The notes beneath the pieces were generated by a model. That model saw only the letters and a program-made list of their open reading frames with translations. It did no database searches and was not told the DNA's origin. DNA of 26,927 nucleotides from contig MHHC01000053.1 in NCBI GenBank assembly GCA_001805885.1, positions 1-26,927 of the forward strand, given 5' to 3'. Within the stretch, counting starts at the first letter, position 1. Each line of letters begins with the position of its first letter. Of this stretch, positions 1 through 8,400 are shown piece after piece. Source of the stretch: Omnitrophica WOR_2 bacterium RIFCSPLOWO2_12_FULL_51_24 (GTDB lineage Bacteria > Omnitrophota > Gorgyraeia > Pluralincolimonadales > Pluralincolimonadaceae). The translations under genes were made by a program, and so were the position numbers.

Positions 1-14
1 CTTTTTAAAAGGAG

Positions 15-43
15 AAGTGGGTAAAAAGTTACCCACTTTTTTT
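15..43 (+). terminator. Intrinsic terminator or attenuator before rimP
   Basis: A perfect 10-bp stem (AAGTGGGTAA with TTACCCACTT) closes a 4-nt loop and runs into a seven-T tract. It ends only about 35 nt before the rimP start. It could end an upstream transcript or act as a leader attenuator for the rimP-nusA-infB operon. No promoter is recognisable between it and rimP. Confidence 0.8.
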
Positions 44-77
44 ATTGCCCTCTATCGGCAAAAAGCCCTAACTAGGT

Positions 78-542
78 ATGGAAGAGAACATTATAGTAGA
101 GAAAGTCAGGGAACTGACCTCCCGGCTCCTTTCGGAGGCGGGCGTCGAACTGATCGACCTTACCTACCGCAGGGAGAGCGGGGGCATGGTCCTGCGTTTT
201 GCTGTAGACAAGGCAGGCGGCATAACGATCGGCGAATGCGGCAGCCTGAACCGTCAGATCGGGGGGATCCTTGATGAGGCGAACACGATAGAAGGGCCCT
301 ATTCGCTCGAGGTGCAGTCGCCGGGCCTCGACAGGAAGCTTGTCAAGACGAGCGATTTCGAGAGGACGATAGGCGAGGATATATATGTCATAACTTACGG
401 CCCGGTAGAGAATAAAAGGGAGTTTACCGGGAAATTGAAGTGGGTAGGCGAGGAGAGCATAAAAATAGAATTTCCGTCGGGCGATGAAGTGACCATCCCC
501 CGCAACATGATAGCTAAAGCTAAGCTTCACTTCGAATTTTAG
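78..542 (+). CDS. rimP: Ribosome maturation factor RimP
   Basis: RimP helps assemble the small ribosomal subunit in the cytoplasm. The 154-residue length fits the family. The N-terminal half has the RimP pattern of an acidic helix, then VELIDLTYRRE and a conserved acidic stretch. The middle SLEVQSPGLDRKL (about residues 76-88) is the family hallmark 'EVSSPGLDRPL'. The C-terminal part is the Sm-like barrel that starts near EFTGKL and ends in a basic strand. The ATG at 78 has only a weak AGG nearby. nusA follows after 13 bp, the classic rimP-nusA-infB order. The gene sits directly behind a terminator hairpin. Confidence 0.95.
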   Translation: MEENIIVEKVRELTSRLLSEAGVELIDLTYRRESGGMVLRFAVDKAGGITIGECGSLNRQIGGILDEANTIEGPYSLEVQSPGLDRKLVKTSDFERTIGEDIYVITYGPVENKREFTGKLKWVGEESIKIEFPSGDEVTIPRNMIAKAKLHFEF

Positions 543-555
543 AAAAGGAAGAGAT

Positions 556-1734
556 ATGAACGGAGAATTATTATCGGTTTTGGACCATCTGGAAAGGGAT
601 AAGGGCATCGACCGCGAGATATTGATGTCGGCCGTCGAGAGCGCCCTGGTCAGCGCCGCAAAGAAAGCGCTGGGTTCCCAGACCGAAGAGGTCGAGGTAA
701 AAATAGACAGGAAGAGCGGAGAGATCAGCGTATTCTCGGGCGGGAAAGAGATAAAATCCGAGGATTTTGGCCGCATAGCGGCGCAGACCGCCAAGCAGAT
801 AATCATCCAGAAGATACGCGAGGCCGAGCGTGACGTGATATTCACCGATTACAACAGCCGCGTCGGCAACATCGTGACCGGGACGGTATACAGGTTCGAG
901 AAGGGCAATATCGTCGTTGACCTCGGCAAGACCGAGGGTTTCATCCCGAAGAGCGAGCAGTCGTCCAAGGAGAACTTCAGGCAGGGCGACAGGATAAAGG
1001 CCTTTGTGGTAGAGGTAAAGAAGACCGGCAAGGGGCCGCAGATAGTCCTATCGCGCGCCAATCCCGGGCTGGTAAAGAAACTCTTTGAGCTAGAGATACC
1101 CGAGATATACGAAGGGATAGTCGAAATAAAGTCCATTTCCAGGGAAGCCGGCGACAGGACCAAGATCGCCGTATTTTCCAAGGACGAGAAGATCGACTGT
1201 GTGGGCGCGTGCGTCGGGATGAGGGGTTCGCGCGTCAAGAATATAGTAAAGGAACTCCAGGGCGAGAAGATAGATATCGTCCGCTGGAGCGACGACATAA
1301 AGGAATATATAATCGCGGCGCTTAGTCCAGCTAAGATATCAACCGTAAAACTCGATAAGGAGATAAAACAGGCGCTGGTCACGGTCGACGACGACCAATT
1401 GAGCCTCGCTATCGGGAAGAAAGGCCAGAATGTGCGTTTGGCATCGAAGCTTACCGGTTGGGAGATAGACATCAAGCCTAAGGTCAAGGCCGCCGAAACG
1501 GCGCTCGGCCCGGAAGAGAAGGCAGCGCCCGAAGCAGCCGAAGTAGCCGTAGACATATCATCGCTTGAAGGGGTCGGGCCGAAGACCAGGAAGCTTTTGG
1601 AAGATGCCGGACTCGATACTGTTGAAAAGATCGCCGGATCGTCCGTAGAGGAGCTAACGAAGATAAAAGGCATAGGCGAGAAGACCGCCGATAAGATACT
1701 AAATAGCGCGAAAGAGTTGGCGCGCAAAAAATGA
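556..1734 (+). CDS. nusA: Transcription elongation/antitermination factor NusA
   Basis: NusA binds RNA polymerase and controls pausing, termination and rRNA antitermination. Domain order is complete: an N-terminal RNAP-binding domain (about 1-100), an S1 domain beginning at GNIVTGTVYRFEKG (about 103-170), two KH domains marked by GACVGMRGSRV and AIGKKGQNVRLASKLTGW (about 200-320), and a C-terminal helix-hairpin-helix domain (about 332-392) with SLEGVGPKTRKLL and KGIGEKTADKIL. It starts at ATG 556 behind AAGGAAGAG. Its stop overlaps the infB start by 4 bp. It is a likely partner for the boxA sites of the rrn operon in this same window. Confidence 0.97.
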   Translation: MNGELLSVLDHLERDKGIDREILMSAVESALVSAAKKALGSQTEEVEVKIDRKSGEISVFSGGKEIKSEDFGRIAAQTAKQIIIQKIREAERDVIFTDYNSRVGNIVTGTVYRFEKGNIVVDLGKTEGFIPKSEQSSKENFRQGDRIKAFVVEVKKTGKGPQIVLSRANPGLVKKLFELEIPEIYEGIVEIKSISREAGDRTKIAVFSKDEKIDCVGACVGMRGSRVKNIVKELQGEKIDIVRWSDDIKEYIIAALSPAKISTVKLDKEIKQALVTVDDDQLSLAIGKKGQNVRLASKLTGWEIDIKPKVKAAETALGPEEKAAPEAAEVAVDISSLEGVGPKTRKLLEDAGLDTVEKIAGSSVEELTKIKGIGEKTADKILNSAKELARKK

Positions 1735-3797
1735 AAAAAGCCAAAGAAGAACCAAAGAAAAAAGTAAAAACAGAAACCAGGGTTAAGGCTAAGGTCAAGG
1801 CTAAACCCAAGGCTGCCGTTGTAAAGAAGGTTAAGGCTAAGGTTGAGGCCAGGGCAACAGTAAAACCTGAGGTCAAGCCCGCGCCGAAAGTCGTGCCGAA
1901 GGTTGAGGCCCGCAAGCTTGAGGCCCCACGGGCCGAAAGGCCGTCTCCAAAACCGGAAGTAAAAACGGCCCTGAAGTCTGAAGCAAAAGCTCCGGTTGTT
2001 CCTCCTGCTCCGCCAGCTCCTCCCGCGCCCCTGGTCAAGAAAGAGCCGGTAAAGGTCTCATGTAAATTCCCGATCACTTTAAAAGACCTCGCCGCCAAAA
2101 TGAACGCCAAGCCCAATGAATTAATAATGAAACTTATGAAACTGAAGGTGATGGCGACAATAAACCAGGCGGTCGACTTTGAAGTGGCGAGCCTTATAGC
2201 CGCCGATTACGGATATGAATTTGAAAAACCGTTGACGCGGGAAGAGGAGATAACAAAGGCCCTGGATGTCGAGGACAAAACTAAGCTTATCTCCCGCGCT
2301 CCGGTTGTAACATTGATGGGACATGTCGACCACGGCAAGACATCGCTCCTGGACGCGATAAGGAAGAGCCGCCTGGCCGAGAAGGAGTCCGGCGGGATCA
2401 CACAGCATATAGGCGCATATGAAGTCGCGGTCGGAAAAGGCCATATTACATTTTTAGATACACCCGGCCATGAGGCATTTACCGCGATGAGGGCGCGCGG
2501 CGCTCAGGCAACGGATATAGTCATTTTAGTCGTAGCGTCCGACGACGGCGTCATGCCCCAGACAAAAGAAGCTATCGACCACGCGCGCGCGGCGAATGTG
2601 CCGATCGTCGTCGCGTTGAACAAGATAGATAAGCCCGACGCGAATCCCGACAAGGTAAAGAAGCAATTGATGGATATAGGCCTTATGACAGAGGACTGGG
2701 GCGGTAAGACGATCGCTGTAGGGGTTTCGGCTAAGACAGGTCAAGGCATCGACGAACTTTTGGAGATGCTGATCCTCGAGTCAGAAATGCTCGAGCTCAA
2801 AGCCGACCCGACGAGGGCGGCGAAAGGCGTGATCATAGAGGGAAAATTATCCAAGGGCGGCGGTCCTATCGCGACCGTCCTCGTGCAGAAAGGGACATTA
2901 AGGCCCGGAGATACAGTTGTCGCGGGGCGGCATTACGGCAAAGTCAGGGCGATGATAAGCGACCTCGGGCATAGGATCAATGAAGCTCTGCCTTCAAAGC
3001 CGGTAGAGATATTGGGCCTGGCAGGCGTCCCTGAGGCGGGTGATATATTCTTCGTAGTGCCGGATGAAAAGGCGGCGAGAGAGATAGTGAACAGGCGCCA
3101 GGATGAGGCGAAAGCGACGCACATGCAGCCCGTAAAGAGGATCACTCTCGAGGAACTTTCCCAACAGGTCAAGGAAGGAAAGGCGAAGGAACTAAAGATC
3201 ATCGTCAAGGCTGATGTCCAGGGTTCGGTCGAGGCGCTCGAGCAATCGCTAAAGGGCCTTGAGACGAAAGATATAAAGCTCGATGTCATACATTCAGGCG
3301 TCGGAAGCATAAACGAATCGGATATCATGCTGGCCGCCGCTTCGAACGCGATCATAATCGGATTCCACGCCGACCTTACGCCTGAAGCCGCGCCGAAGGC
3401 GAAATTGGAAGAAGTCGACGTTAGGCTATACAGGATCATATATGAGGCGATCTCCGACGTAAGGAGCGCCATGGAAGGTATGCTGGAGCCGACCATCTCC
3501 GAAGTCTTCGTGGGCCGCGCTGATGTAAGGCAGGTATTCAAGGTTACTAAGGCCGGCACGATAGCCGGTTGTTTCCTTGCCAAAGGCAAGGCGATAAGAG
3601 GCGCTTCCTGCCGCCTGTGGAGGGAGAAGGACAAGGTCTTCGAGGGGAAGATCAGTTCTTTAAAGAGATTTAAGGAAGACGTCAAGGAAGTCGCGGAAGG
3701 GTTCGAATGCGGTATCTCGCTCGATAACTTCAATGACGTAAAGGTCGGCGACGTGATAGAGATATTCGAGCTGAAGAAGACAGCGAGGAAATTGTAG
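1731..3797 (+). CDS. infB: Translation initiation factor IF-2
   Basis: IF-2 is the GTPase that brings initiator fMet-tRNA to the 30S subunit and promotes subunit joining. The 688 residues begin with a Lys/Ala/Val-rich repeat-like region (about 1-85) and a Pro/Ala run. The N2 IF2 domain follows (ITLKDLAAKMNAKPNELIMKL). The G domain starts near residue 190 with GHVDHGKTS (G1), then DTPGHEAFTAMRARG (G3) and NKID (G4). Domains II, III and the C-terminal fMet-tRNA-binding barrel complete it. The start overlaps nusA by 4 bp (ATGA). The N-terminal DNA is a low-complexity AAGGCTAAGGTC-type repeat. rbfA and truB, often next in other bacteria, are not here; trpS follows. Confidence 0.98.
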   Translation: MKKAKEEPKKKVKTETRVKAKVKAKPKAAVVKKVKAKVEARATVKPEVKPAPKVVPKVEARKLEAPRAERPSPKPEVKTALKSEAKAPVVPPAPPAPPAPLVKKEPVKVSCKFPITLKDLAAKMNAKPNELIMKLMKLKVMATINQAVDFEVASLIAADYGYEFEKPLTREEEITKALDVEDKTKLISRAPVVTLMGHVDHGKTSLLDAIRKSRLAEKESGGITQHIGAYEVAVGKGHITFLDTPGHEAFTAMRARGAQATDIVILVVASDDGVMPQTKEAIDHARAANVPIVVALNKIDKPDANPDKVKKQLMDIGLMTEDWGGKTIAVGVSAKTGQGIDELLEMLILESEMLELKADPTRAAKGVIIEGKLSKGGGPIATVLVQKGTLRPGDTVVAGRHYGKVRAMISDLGHRINEALPSKPVEILGLAGVPEAGDIFFVVPDEKAAREIVNRRQDEAKATHMQPVKRITLEELSQQVKEGKAKELKIIVKADVQGSVEALEQSLKGLETKDIKLDVIHSGVGSINESDIMLAAASNAIIIGFHADLTPEAAPKAKLEEVDVRLYRIIYEAISDVRSAMEGMLEPTISEVFVGRADVRQVFKVTKAGTIAGCFLAKGKAIRGASCRLWREKDKVFEGKISSLKRFKEDVKEVAEGFECGISLDNFNDVKVGDVIEIFELKKTARKL

Positions 3798-3799
3798 AC

Positions 3800-4780
3800 G
3801 TGAAAAAGCGCATCTTAAGCGGAATGCGTCCGACCGGAAGGCTGCACCTCGGGCATCTTGCGGGCGCGCTTAAGAACTGGGTAGAGATGCAGGAGGAGTA
3901 TGACTGTTTCTTCATGGTCGCGGATTATCACGCGCTCATGAGCGAATACGCTGACCCCTCCGCGATGAAGGATAACATAATAGACAACGTCGCTGATTTT
4001 CTCGCCTGCGGCATCGACCCGGAGAAGTCGGTCATATTCGTCCAGTCGCACGTACCGGAACACCTGGAATTAAATATGATACTCTCAACGATAACGCCGC
4101 TCTCGTGGCTCGAACGCTGCCCGACATATAAAGAGCAACTCAGGGAAGTCGAGGGGAGAGACCTCGCGACATACGGATTTCTCGGTTATCCGGTTTTGCA
4201 GGCGGCTGATATATTGATATACAAGGCGAATGCCGTGCCAGTCGGCGATGACCAGTTGCCGCATCTGGAGCTCACGCGCGAGATCGCACGCAGGTTCCAT
4301 TTTCTTTATAAAAAAGAGATATTTCCCGAGCCCGAGGCGATAATGACCAAGACGCCGAGGTTATTGGGCGTCGACAACAGGAAGATGTCCAAGAGCTACG
4401 GCAACTCGGTGAACCTCTCGGATACGCCCGGTGAGGTCAAGAAGAAGATAAAGTCGATGATAACCGATCCGCAGAGGATAAAGAGGCAGGATCCCGGCCA
4501 TCCCGATATTTGTAACGTCTATTCGTATTACAAGTTCTTCTTCCCGGAATTGGCCGCCGATATTTCCGAAAAATGCAAGGCGGCCGAGATCGGCTGTGTC
4601 GAGGATAAGGAGAAACTCGCGGATTGTATAGTCGAGCTCCTAAAGCCGATCCAGGAGAGAAGGGACGGATTCCTTAAGGACAGGAAAGAGCTTGAGGCGA
4701 TCCTCGAAAAAGGCGCGAGGAAAGCTCAGGCATTTGCCCGCGGGACTCTGGACGAGATAAAGAAGGCGGTCGGTATATGA
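3800..4780 (+). CDS. trpS: Tryptophanyl-tRNA synthetase
   Basis: A class I aminoacyl-tRNA synthetase that charges tRNA-Trp. The 326-residue length is typical. The HIGH motif is present as GRLHLGH (about residues 13-19) and the KMSKS loop as RKMSKSYGN (about 195-203). GDDQLPHLELTREIARRF between them is the TrpRS-specific active-site region. It begins with GTG 2 bp after the infB stop, with GAGGAA upstream as ribosome-binding site, so it is likely translated by coupling. It overlaps scpA by 4 bp (ATGA). Confidence 0.97.
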   Translation: MKKRILSGMRPTGRLHLGHLAGALKNWVEMQEEYDCFFMVADYHALMSEYADPSAMKDNIIDNVADFLACGIDPEKSVIFVQSHVPEHLELNMILSTITPLSWLERCPTYKEQLREVEGRDLATYGFLGYPVLQAADILIYKANAVPVGDDQLPHLELTREIARRFHFLYKKEIFPEPEAIMTKTPRLLGVDNRKMSKSYGNSVNLSDTPGEVKKKIKSMITDPQRIKRQDPGHPDICNVYSYYKFFFPELAADISEKCKAAEIGCVEDKEKLADCIVELLKPIQERRDGFLKDRKELEAILEKGARKAQAFARGTLDEIKKAVGI

Positions 4781-5538
4781 CATATAAGGTAAAACTCGAT
4801 GTATTTGAAGGTCCGCTCGATCTTCTGCTTTATCTTATAAAAAAAGAAGAAGCCGATATCTTCGATATCCCGATCGCGAAGATCACCGAGCAATACCTCC
4901 AGTATCTCGAATATATGAAGCTGCTGGACTTGAATATCGCCGGCGAGTTCATCGTGATGGCCGCGACACTGATGCACATCAAATCGAGGCTGCTCCTGCC
5001 GCCCGAGGAACAGCCGCCCGAAGAGATAGAGGAAGAGGACCCGCGCGCCGAACTCGTGCACAGGCTCATTGAATACAAGAAATTTAAGGAGGCCGCCGGC
5101 GAACTTTCGGAACTCGAGCGCAGGAGGTCTATGGTCTTCCCGCGTTCGGTAGATGAGACGCAGTATATAGACCAGACCGAAGGGCCGTATTTCGAGGCAT
5201 CGATATTCGACCTGATAAACGCCTTTTCCACGATATTGAAGTCGGTCTCGAAAGAGGCTTTCCTTGAGGTGGTAAAAGACGAATATACGGTCGAGGAAAA
5301 GGTGCACGAGATCTTTCACCTTCTGGTCGAACAGCCGGTCGTAAATTTTAGGGATTTGTTCAAGAAGTCCAGGAACAGGCTTGAGCTTATAGCGACTTTC
5401 CTGGCGCTCCTCGAACTTATAAGGGTAAAGGAAGTTGTCGTAAGGCAGCGCCGCGTCTTCGGCGAGATCGAGGTCGTGCGCAACACGGATAAGATCAGCC
5501 CGAAGCTCAGGGAGGCAGCGCAGAATGGAACTGAGTGA
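4777..5538 (+). CDS. scpA: Segregation and condensation protein A
   Basis: ScpA is the kleisin of the bacterial SMC condensin. It bridges the SMC heads and binds ScpB. The N-terminus shows the family signature VFEGPLDLLLYLIKKEE (about 8-24), followed by DIFDIPIAKITEQYLQYL and AGEFIVMAATLMHIKSRLLLP. An acidic linker separates this from the C-terminal winged-helix part (about 170-240, FLALLELIRVKEV). Length 253 fits. It overlaps trpS by 4 bp and scpB by 14 bp, the usual scpA-scpB coupling. No smc gene is in the window. Confidence 0.96.
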   Translation: MTYKVKLDVFEGPLDLLLYLIKKEEADIFDIPIAKITEQYLQYLEYMKLLDLNIAGEFIVMAATLMHIKSRLLLPPEEQPPEEIEEEDPRAELVHRLIEYKKFKEAAGELSELERRRSMVFPRSVDETQYIDQTEGPYFEASIFDLINAFSTILKSVSKEAFLEVVKDEYTVEEKVHEIFHLLVEQPVVNFRDLFKKSRNRLELIATFLALLELIRVKEVVVRQRRVFGEIEVVRNTDKISPKLREAAQNGTE

Positions 5539-6190
5539 GGCTAAAAAGATAATCGAAGCCCTCCTCTTTGCCTCGGAGAAGCCGATAACTATCGAGCAGA
5601 TGAAAGAGGTCATTGAGGAGATCGACGCGAAGGATATAAAGACCGCGCTCCTCGAGCTTAAATCCGAATATGAGAACCTCGGAAGGAGCTTCAAAGTCTA
5701 CGAGGTCGCGGGCGGATACCAGATGGTGACCGAGCCTGCGTTCGCAGAATATCTCAAGAAATTTTACAGGGTCAAGTCAAAGGATAAGCTCAGTAAGCCG
5801 GCGCTCGAGACATTGGCGATAGCCGCTTACAGGCAGCCTATCACCAAGGCGGAGATAGAAGACATCCGCGGCGTAAATGTCGATGGTGTCATAAAGACGC
5901 TCGCCGACAGATTGCTTATCAGGATAACCGGCAGGAAGGACGCGCCGGGCAGGCCGATACTCTACGGTACGACGAAGGAGTTCCTGGACAGGTTCGGGTT
6001 GAGCTCGTTGAACGAGCTTCCAAAACTTTCGGAGTTTACAGAGGCGGACATAGGTTTGCAGGAGGTGGAGGATGGACTTAGAAAAGTTAAGGAAGGGGAT
6101 AGACCGGATAGACTCGAAGATAGTCAAGTCGCTCAACCAGAGGGCGCGCCTAAGCCAGAAGATAGGCCGGCTGAAGGCGAAGGCAAGTAA
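5525..6190 (+). CDS. scpB: Segregation and condensation protein B
   Basis: ScpB is the dimeric winged-helix protein that joins ScpA and SMC to compact and segregate chromosomes. The N-terminus (EAKKIIEALLFASEKPITIEQ) and the middle block LSKPALETLAIAAYRQPITKAEIEDIRGV (about 88-116), then RGRKDAPGRPILYGTT-like residues, are diagnostic. The folded part ends near residue 170. The remaining 40-50 residues are charged, Pro/Glu-rich and probably disordered. That tail (from about residue 183) is read in a different frame from the start of pheA over 119 bp. GGGAGG lies about 9 nt before the ATG, inside scpA. Confidence 0.95.
   Translation: MELSEAKKIIEALLFASEKPITIEQMKEVIEEIDAKDIKTALLELKSEYENLGRSFKVYEVAGGYQMVTEPAFAEYLKKFYRVKSKDKLSKPALETLAIAAYRQPITKAEIEDIRGVNVDGVIKTLADRLLIRITGRKDAPGRPILYGTTKEFLDRFGLSSLNELPKLSEFTEADIGLQEVEDGLRKVKEGDRPDRLEDSQVAQPEGAPKPEDRPAEGEGK
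6060..6065 (+). promoter_or_regulatory. Ribosome-binding site of pheA inside scpB
   Basis: A perfect AGGAGG lies 6 nt before the pheA ATG at 6072, within the 3' part of scpB. It fixes the pheA start far upstream of the scpB stop and supports real dual coding, as opposed to a mis-called start. Confidence 0.8.
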
Positions 6191-7160
6191 GAGCGTATAC
6201 TCTCCGGACAGGGAGAGGATCGTGTATGAGAAAGTCTCCTCGCAGAATGGCGGGCCGCTCTCGAACGAGACCCTCCAGGCGATATACAGGGAGATAATGT
6301 CGGGTTCTCTGGCGCTCGAGAAGCCGCTCAAGATAGCGTACATGGGACCGCCTGCCAGTTTCTCCAACATAGCGGCGCTTAAGAAATTCGGATCGTCGGT
6401 GAGATATCTGCCGGTGAATACCATTACAGAGGTCTTCGCCGAAGTCGAACACGGCAGGGCTGATTATGGGGTGGTCCCGATCGAGAATTCGATCGAGGGC
6501 GCGATTAACTATACCCTTGACATGTTCATGGAGTCGGACTTAAAGATATGCTCGGAGATATCACTTGAGATATCGCATAACCTTCTGGCTAAGTGCCGGA
6601 TGGACCAGATAAAGAGGATATATTCCAATCCGAATGTCATCGGACAATGCAGGATGTGGCTTGAAGCTAACCTTCCGCGAGTTGAGTTGATCGAGGTTAC
6701 TTCAACGACCAAGGCCGCCGAGATGGCGGTAAAGGAGAGGGGTGCGGCCGCGATAGGATCCGGTCTCGCGGCAGAATGCTACGGGCTCAATATCCTCGCG
6801 CGCTCGATAGAGGACAGCCCGCATAATATGACGAGGTTCCTGGTCATAGGAAAGACGGAGAATAAACCGACCGGCAAAGACAAGACATCGATCATGTTCT
6901 CGGTAAAGGACAGGGTCGGCGCGCTCCACGATATGCTGGTACCGTTCAAGAAGAACAGGATAAACCTGACGAAGATAGAATCGCGCCCGTCGAAGAAGAA
7001 GGTATGGGAGTACCGCTTCTTCGTAGACATGATCGGCCACCACGAGGATGTTAGGATAAAGAAGGCGATCAAGGAACTCGAAGGCATCTGCACGAACCTG
7101 AAGATACTGGGGTCATATCCACAGGATAGGCCTTACCCCTCCACTAAGGGAAGGGCCTAA
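6072..7160 (+). CDS. pheA: Bifunctional chorismate mutase / prephenate dehydratase (P-protein)
   Basis: Converts chorismate to prephenate and then to phenylpyruvate, the committed steps of phenylalanine synthesis. Residues 1-85 are an AroQ-type chorismate mutase (LEKLRKGIDRIDSKIVKSLNQRA, later YSPDRERIV). Residues about 93-270 are the dehydratase (IAYMGPPASFSNIAA, GVVPIENSIEGAI, STTKAAEMA, and the catalytic-site NMTRFLVIG). Residues about 280-355 are an ACT domain with GALHDMLVPFKKNRINLTKIESRP, the site of feedback control by Phe in this family. The mutase helix begins exactly at the ATG at 6072, so the 119-bp overlap with scpB is required. hisC follows after 22 bp. Confidence 0.96.
   Translation: MDLEKLRKGIDRIDSKIVKSLNQRARLSQKIGRLKAKASKSVYSPDRERIVYEKVSSQNGGPLSNETLQAIYREIMSGSLALEKPLKIAYMGPPASFSNIAALKKFGSSVRYLPVNTITEVFAEVEHGRADYGVVPIENSIEGAINYTLDMFMESDLKICSEISLEISHNLLAKCRMDQIKRIYSNPNVIGQCRMWLEANLPRVELIEVTSTTKAAEMAVKERGAAAIGSGLAAECYGLNILARSIEDSPHNMTRFLVIGKTENKPTGKDKTSIMFSVKDRVGALHDMLVPFKKNRINLTKIESRPSKKKVWEYRFFVDMIGHHEDVRIKKAIKELEGICTNLKILGSYPQDRPYPSTKGRA
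7129..7157 (+). repeat. Hairpin at the 3' end of pheA
   Basis: GGCCTTACCC pairs with GGGAAGGGCC with a single A-A mismatch and one G-T pair around a 9-nt loop. It ends immediately before the pheA TAA. There is no T tract, so it is not a convincing terminator. It may stabilise the mRNA end or be a small dispersed repeat that shaped the last residues of PheA. Confidence 0.5.
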
Positions 7161-7182
7161 TCCCATAGCATAAGGAAGCACG

Positions 7183-8271
7183 ATGAGCAGGTTAGCGAAA
7201 AAAGGCGTAATGAATATAGAGCCCTATCAACCGGGCAAGCCTATAGATGAGGTCAAGAGAGAGTTCTTGTTGGATGAGGTCTATAAACTCGCATCCAACG
7301 AGAACCCGCTAGGCCCCTCGCCGAAAGCGGTCACGGCCATAAAGAAAACGCTCAAAGACCTGAACCGGTATCCGGACGGTGATTGCTATTACCTTAAAGT
7401 GAAACTCGCGAAAAAATTAAAGGTAAAACCGGATAATTTGACATTCGGTAACGGTTCGGATGAACTGATAGCGGTCATAGTCCAGGCTTTCATGAACGAG
7501 GATGAGAACGCTATCGTAGCGGACCCGACGTTTCTGGAATACCGGTTGATCGTAGAGGCATACGGGCGTCAGGTGATGGTAGTCCCCAGCCTTAACCTCA
7601 AATATGACCTAGACGGCATGAGAAAAGCGATCAATGAAAAGACGAAACTCGTCTTTATCGCCAATCCCGACAATCCGACCGGGACTTATATCAGCGACAA
7701 AGAGATAAGGAAATTTTTGGAAGGGATACCGGAGAACGTGATCGTCGTAATGGATGAGGCGTATTACGATTTCGTGGACGCCAAAGATTATCCCGATACG
7801 ATAAGGTACCTCAATGATAGGAACCTGATAATCCTCCGGACTTTCTCAAAGGCCTACGGCCTCGCGGGATTGAGAGTCGGATATGCCCTGTCGAACGCGG
7901 AACTTATAGATTGTATGAACAGGGTACGCCAGCCGTTTAACGTGAACTCATTGGCGCAGGTTGCCGCGCTGGCAAGCCTTGATGACGCGGCATATTTAAA
8001 GAAGACCAGAGAGGCAGTCCTCAAGGGGAAGAAGTTCCTTTACGGCGCTTTGGATAAAATGGGCGCCGCGTATGTCCCGAGCCAGACCAACTTTATACTT
8101 GTGGATGTAAAACGCGACGGCTGGGAATTATTCCAGAAGATGCTAAAGCGCGGCGTCATCGTAAGGGATATGAAGCCGTATAAGCTTGATAGTTATATAC
8201 GCGTTACCATAGGGACCGATAAGGAGAACAGGAGATTCATCGAAGCCCTCAAAAAGGCACTGAAGGAATGA
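7183..8271 (+). CDS. hisC: HisC-family PLP aminotransferase, probably aromatic
   Basis: A fold-type I PLP aminotransferase of the histidinol-phosphate family, 362 residues. Visible features are KLASNENPLGPSPKA (substrate-site region, about 38-52), ANPDNPTGTYI, the Asp-Tyr cofactor region MDEAYYDF, the PLP-lysine motif RTFSKAYGLAGLRVGY and a C-terminal RVTIGT arginine. By family it could serve histidine synthesis. Its position between pheA and aroF-tyrA argues that here it transaminates phenylpyruvate and hydroxyphenylpyruvate (or prephenate), as HisC homologues do in several bacteria. No other his gene is present. AAGGAAG precedes the ATG. The family call is firm; the substrate is inference. 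Confidence 0.9.
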   Translation: MSRLAKKGVMNIEPYQPGKPIDEVKREFLLDEVYKLASNENPLGPSPKAVTAIKKTLKDLNRYPDGDCYYLKVKLAKKLKVKPDNLTFGNGSDELIAVIVQAFMNEDENAIVADPTFLEYRLIVEAYGRQVMVVPSLNLKYDLDGMRKAINEKTKLVFIANPDNPTGTYISDKEIRKFLEGIPENVIVVMDEAYYDFVDAKDYPDTIRYLNDRNLIILRTFSKAYGLAGLRVGYALSNAELIDCMNRVRQPFNVNSLAQVAALASLDDAAYLKKTREAVLKGKKFLYGALDKMGAAYVPSQTNFILVDVKRDGWELFQKMLKRGVIVRDMKPYKLDSYIRVTIGTDKENRRFIEALKKALKE

Positions 8272-8296
8272 CACCGTACCCCTTGCCTAAACGCTT

Positions 8297-8317
8297 GAAA
8301 ATTTCGTTGAAATTTTC
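8297..8317 (+). repeat. Perfect inverted repeat in the aroF leader (1)
   Basis: GAAAATTTC and GAAATTTTC form a 9-bp stem with a 3-nt GTT loop, with no T tract after it. It is the first of two hairpins in the 129-bp hisC-aroF gap. Confidence 0.6.
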
Positions 8318-8340
8318 TACGCAGGCCGCGGGGTTAATTC

Positions 8341-8382
8341 GGCCTTATAAGTTACGTCACTCGCATTCCGTAACTTATGGCC
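8341..8382 (+). repeat. Inverted repeat ending 5 nt before the aroF ribosome-binding site (2)
   Basis: ATAAGTTACG pairs perfectly with CGTAACTTAT around a 12-nt loop. The stem extends by GGCC/GGCC past a two-base TT bulge. The 3' arm ends just before AAGGAG (8388-8393), so the structure could influence aroF translation, or it could be an operator or dispersed repeat. Confidence 0.6.
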
Positions 8383-8400
8383 TCATTAAGGAGAATTAGG

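Noticed and set aside
4726..5694. Long minus-strand open frame (322 codons), and similar frames at 72-845, 849-1727 and 2933-3733
   Set aside because: They lie antisense to conserved scpA/scpB, rimP/nusA and infB, show no family features and result from codon bias of the true genes.
7118..7160. Terminator at the end of pheA
   Set aside because: The hairpin is followed by TAATCCCATAG with no T tract, and hisC continues 22 bp later.
8377..8400. Upstream ATG at 8377 as the aroF start
   Set aside because: It lies inside the hairpin and lacks a ribosome-binding site. ATG 8401 has AAGGAG at 7 nt and starts at the domain boundary.
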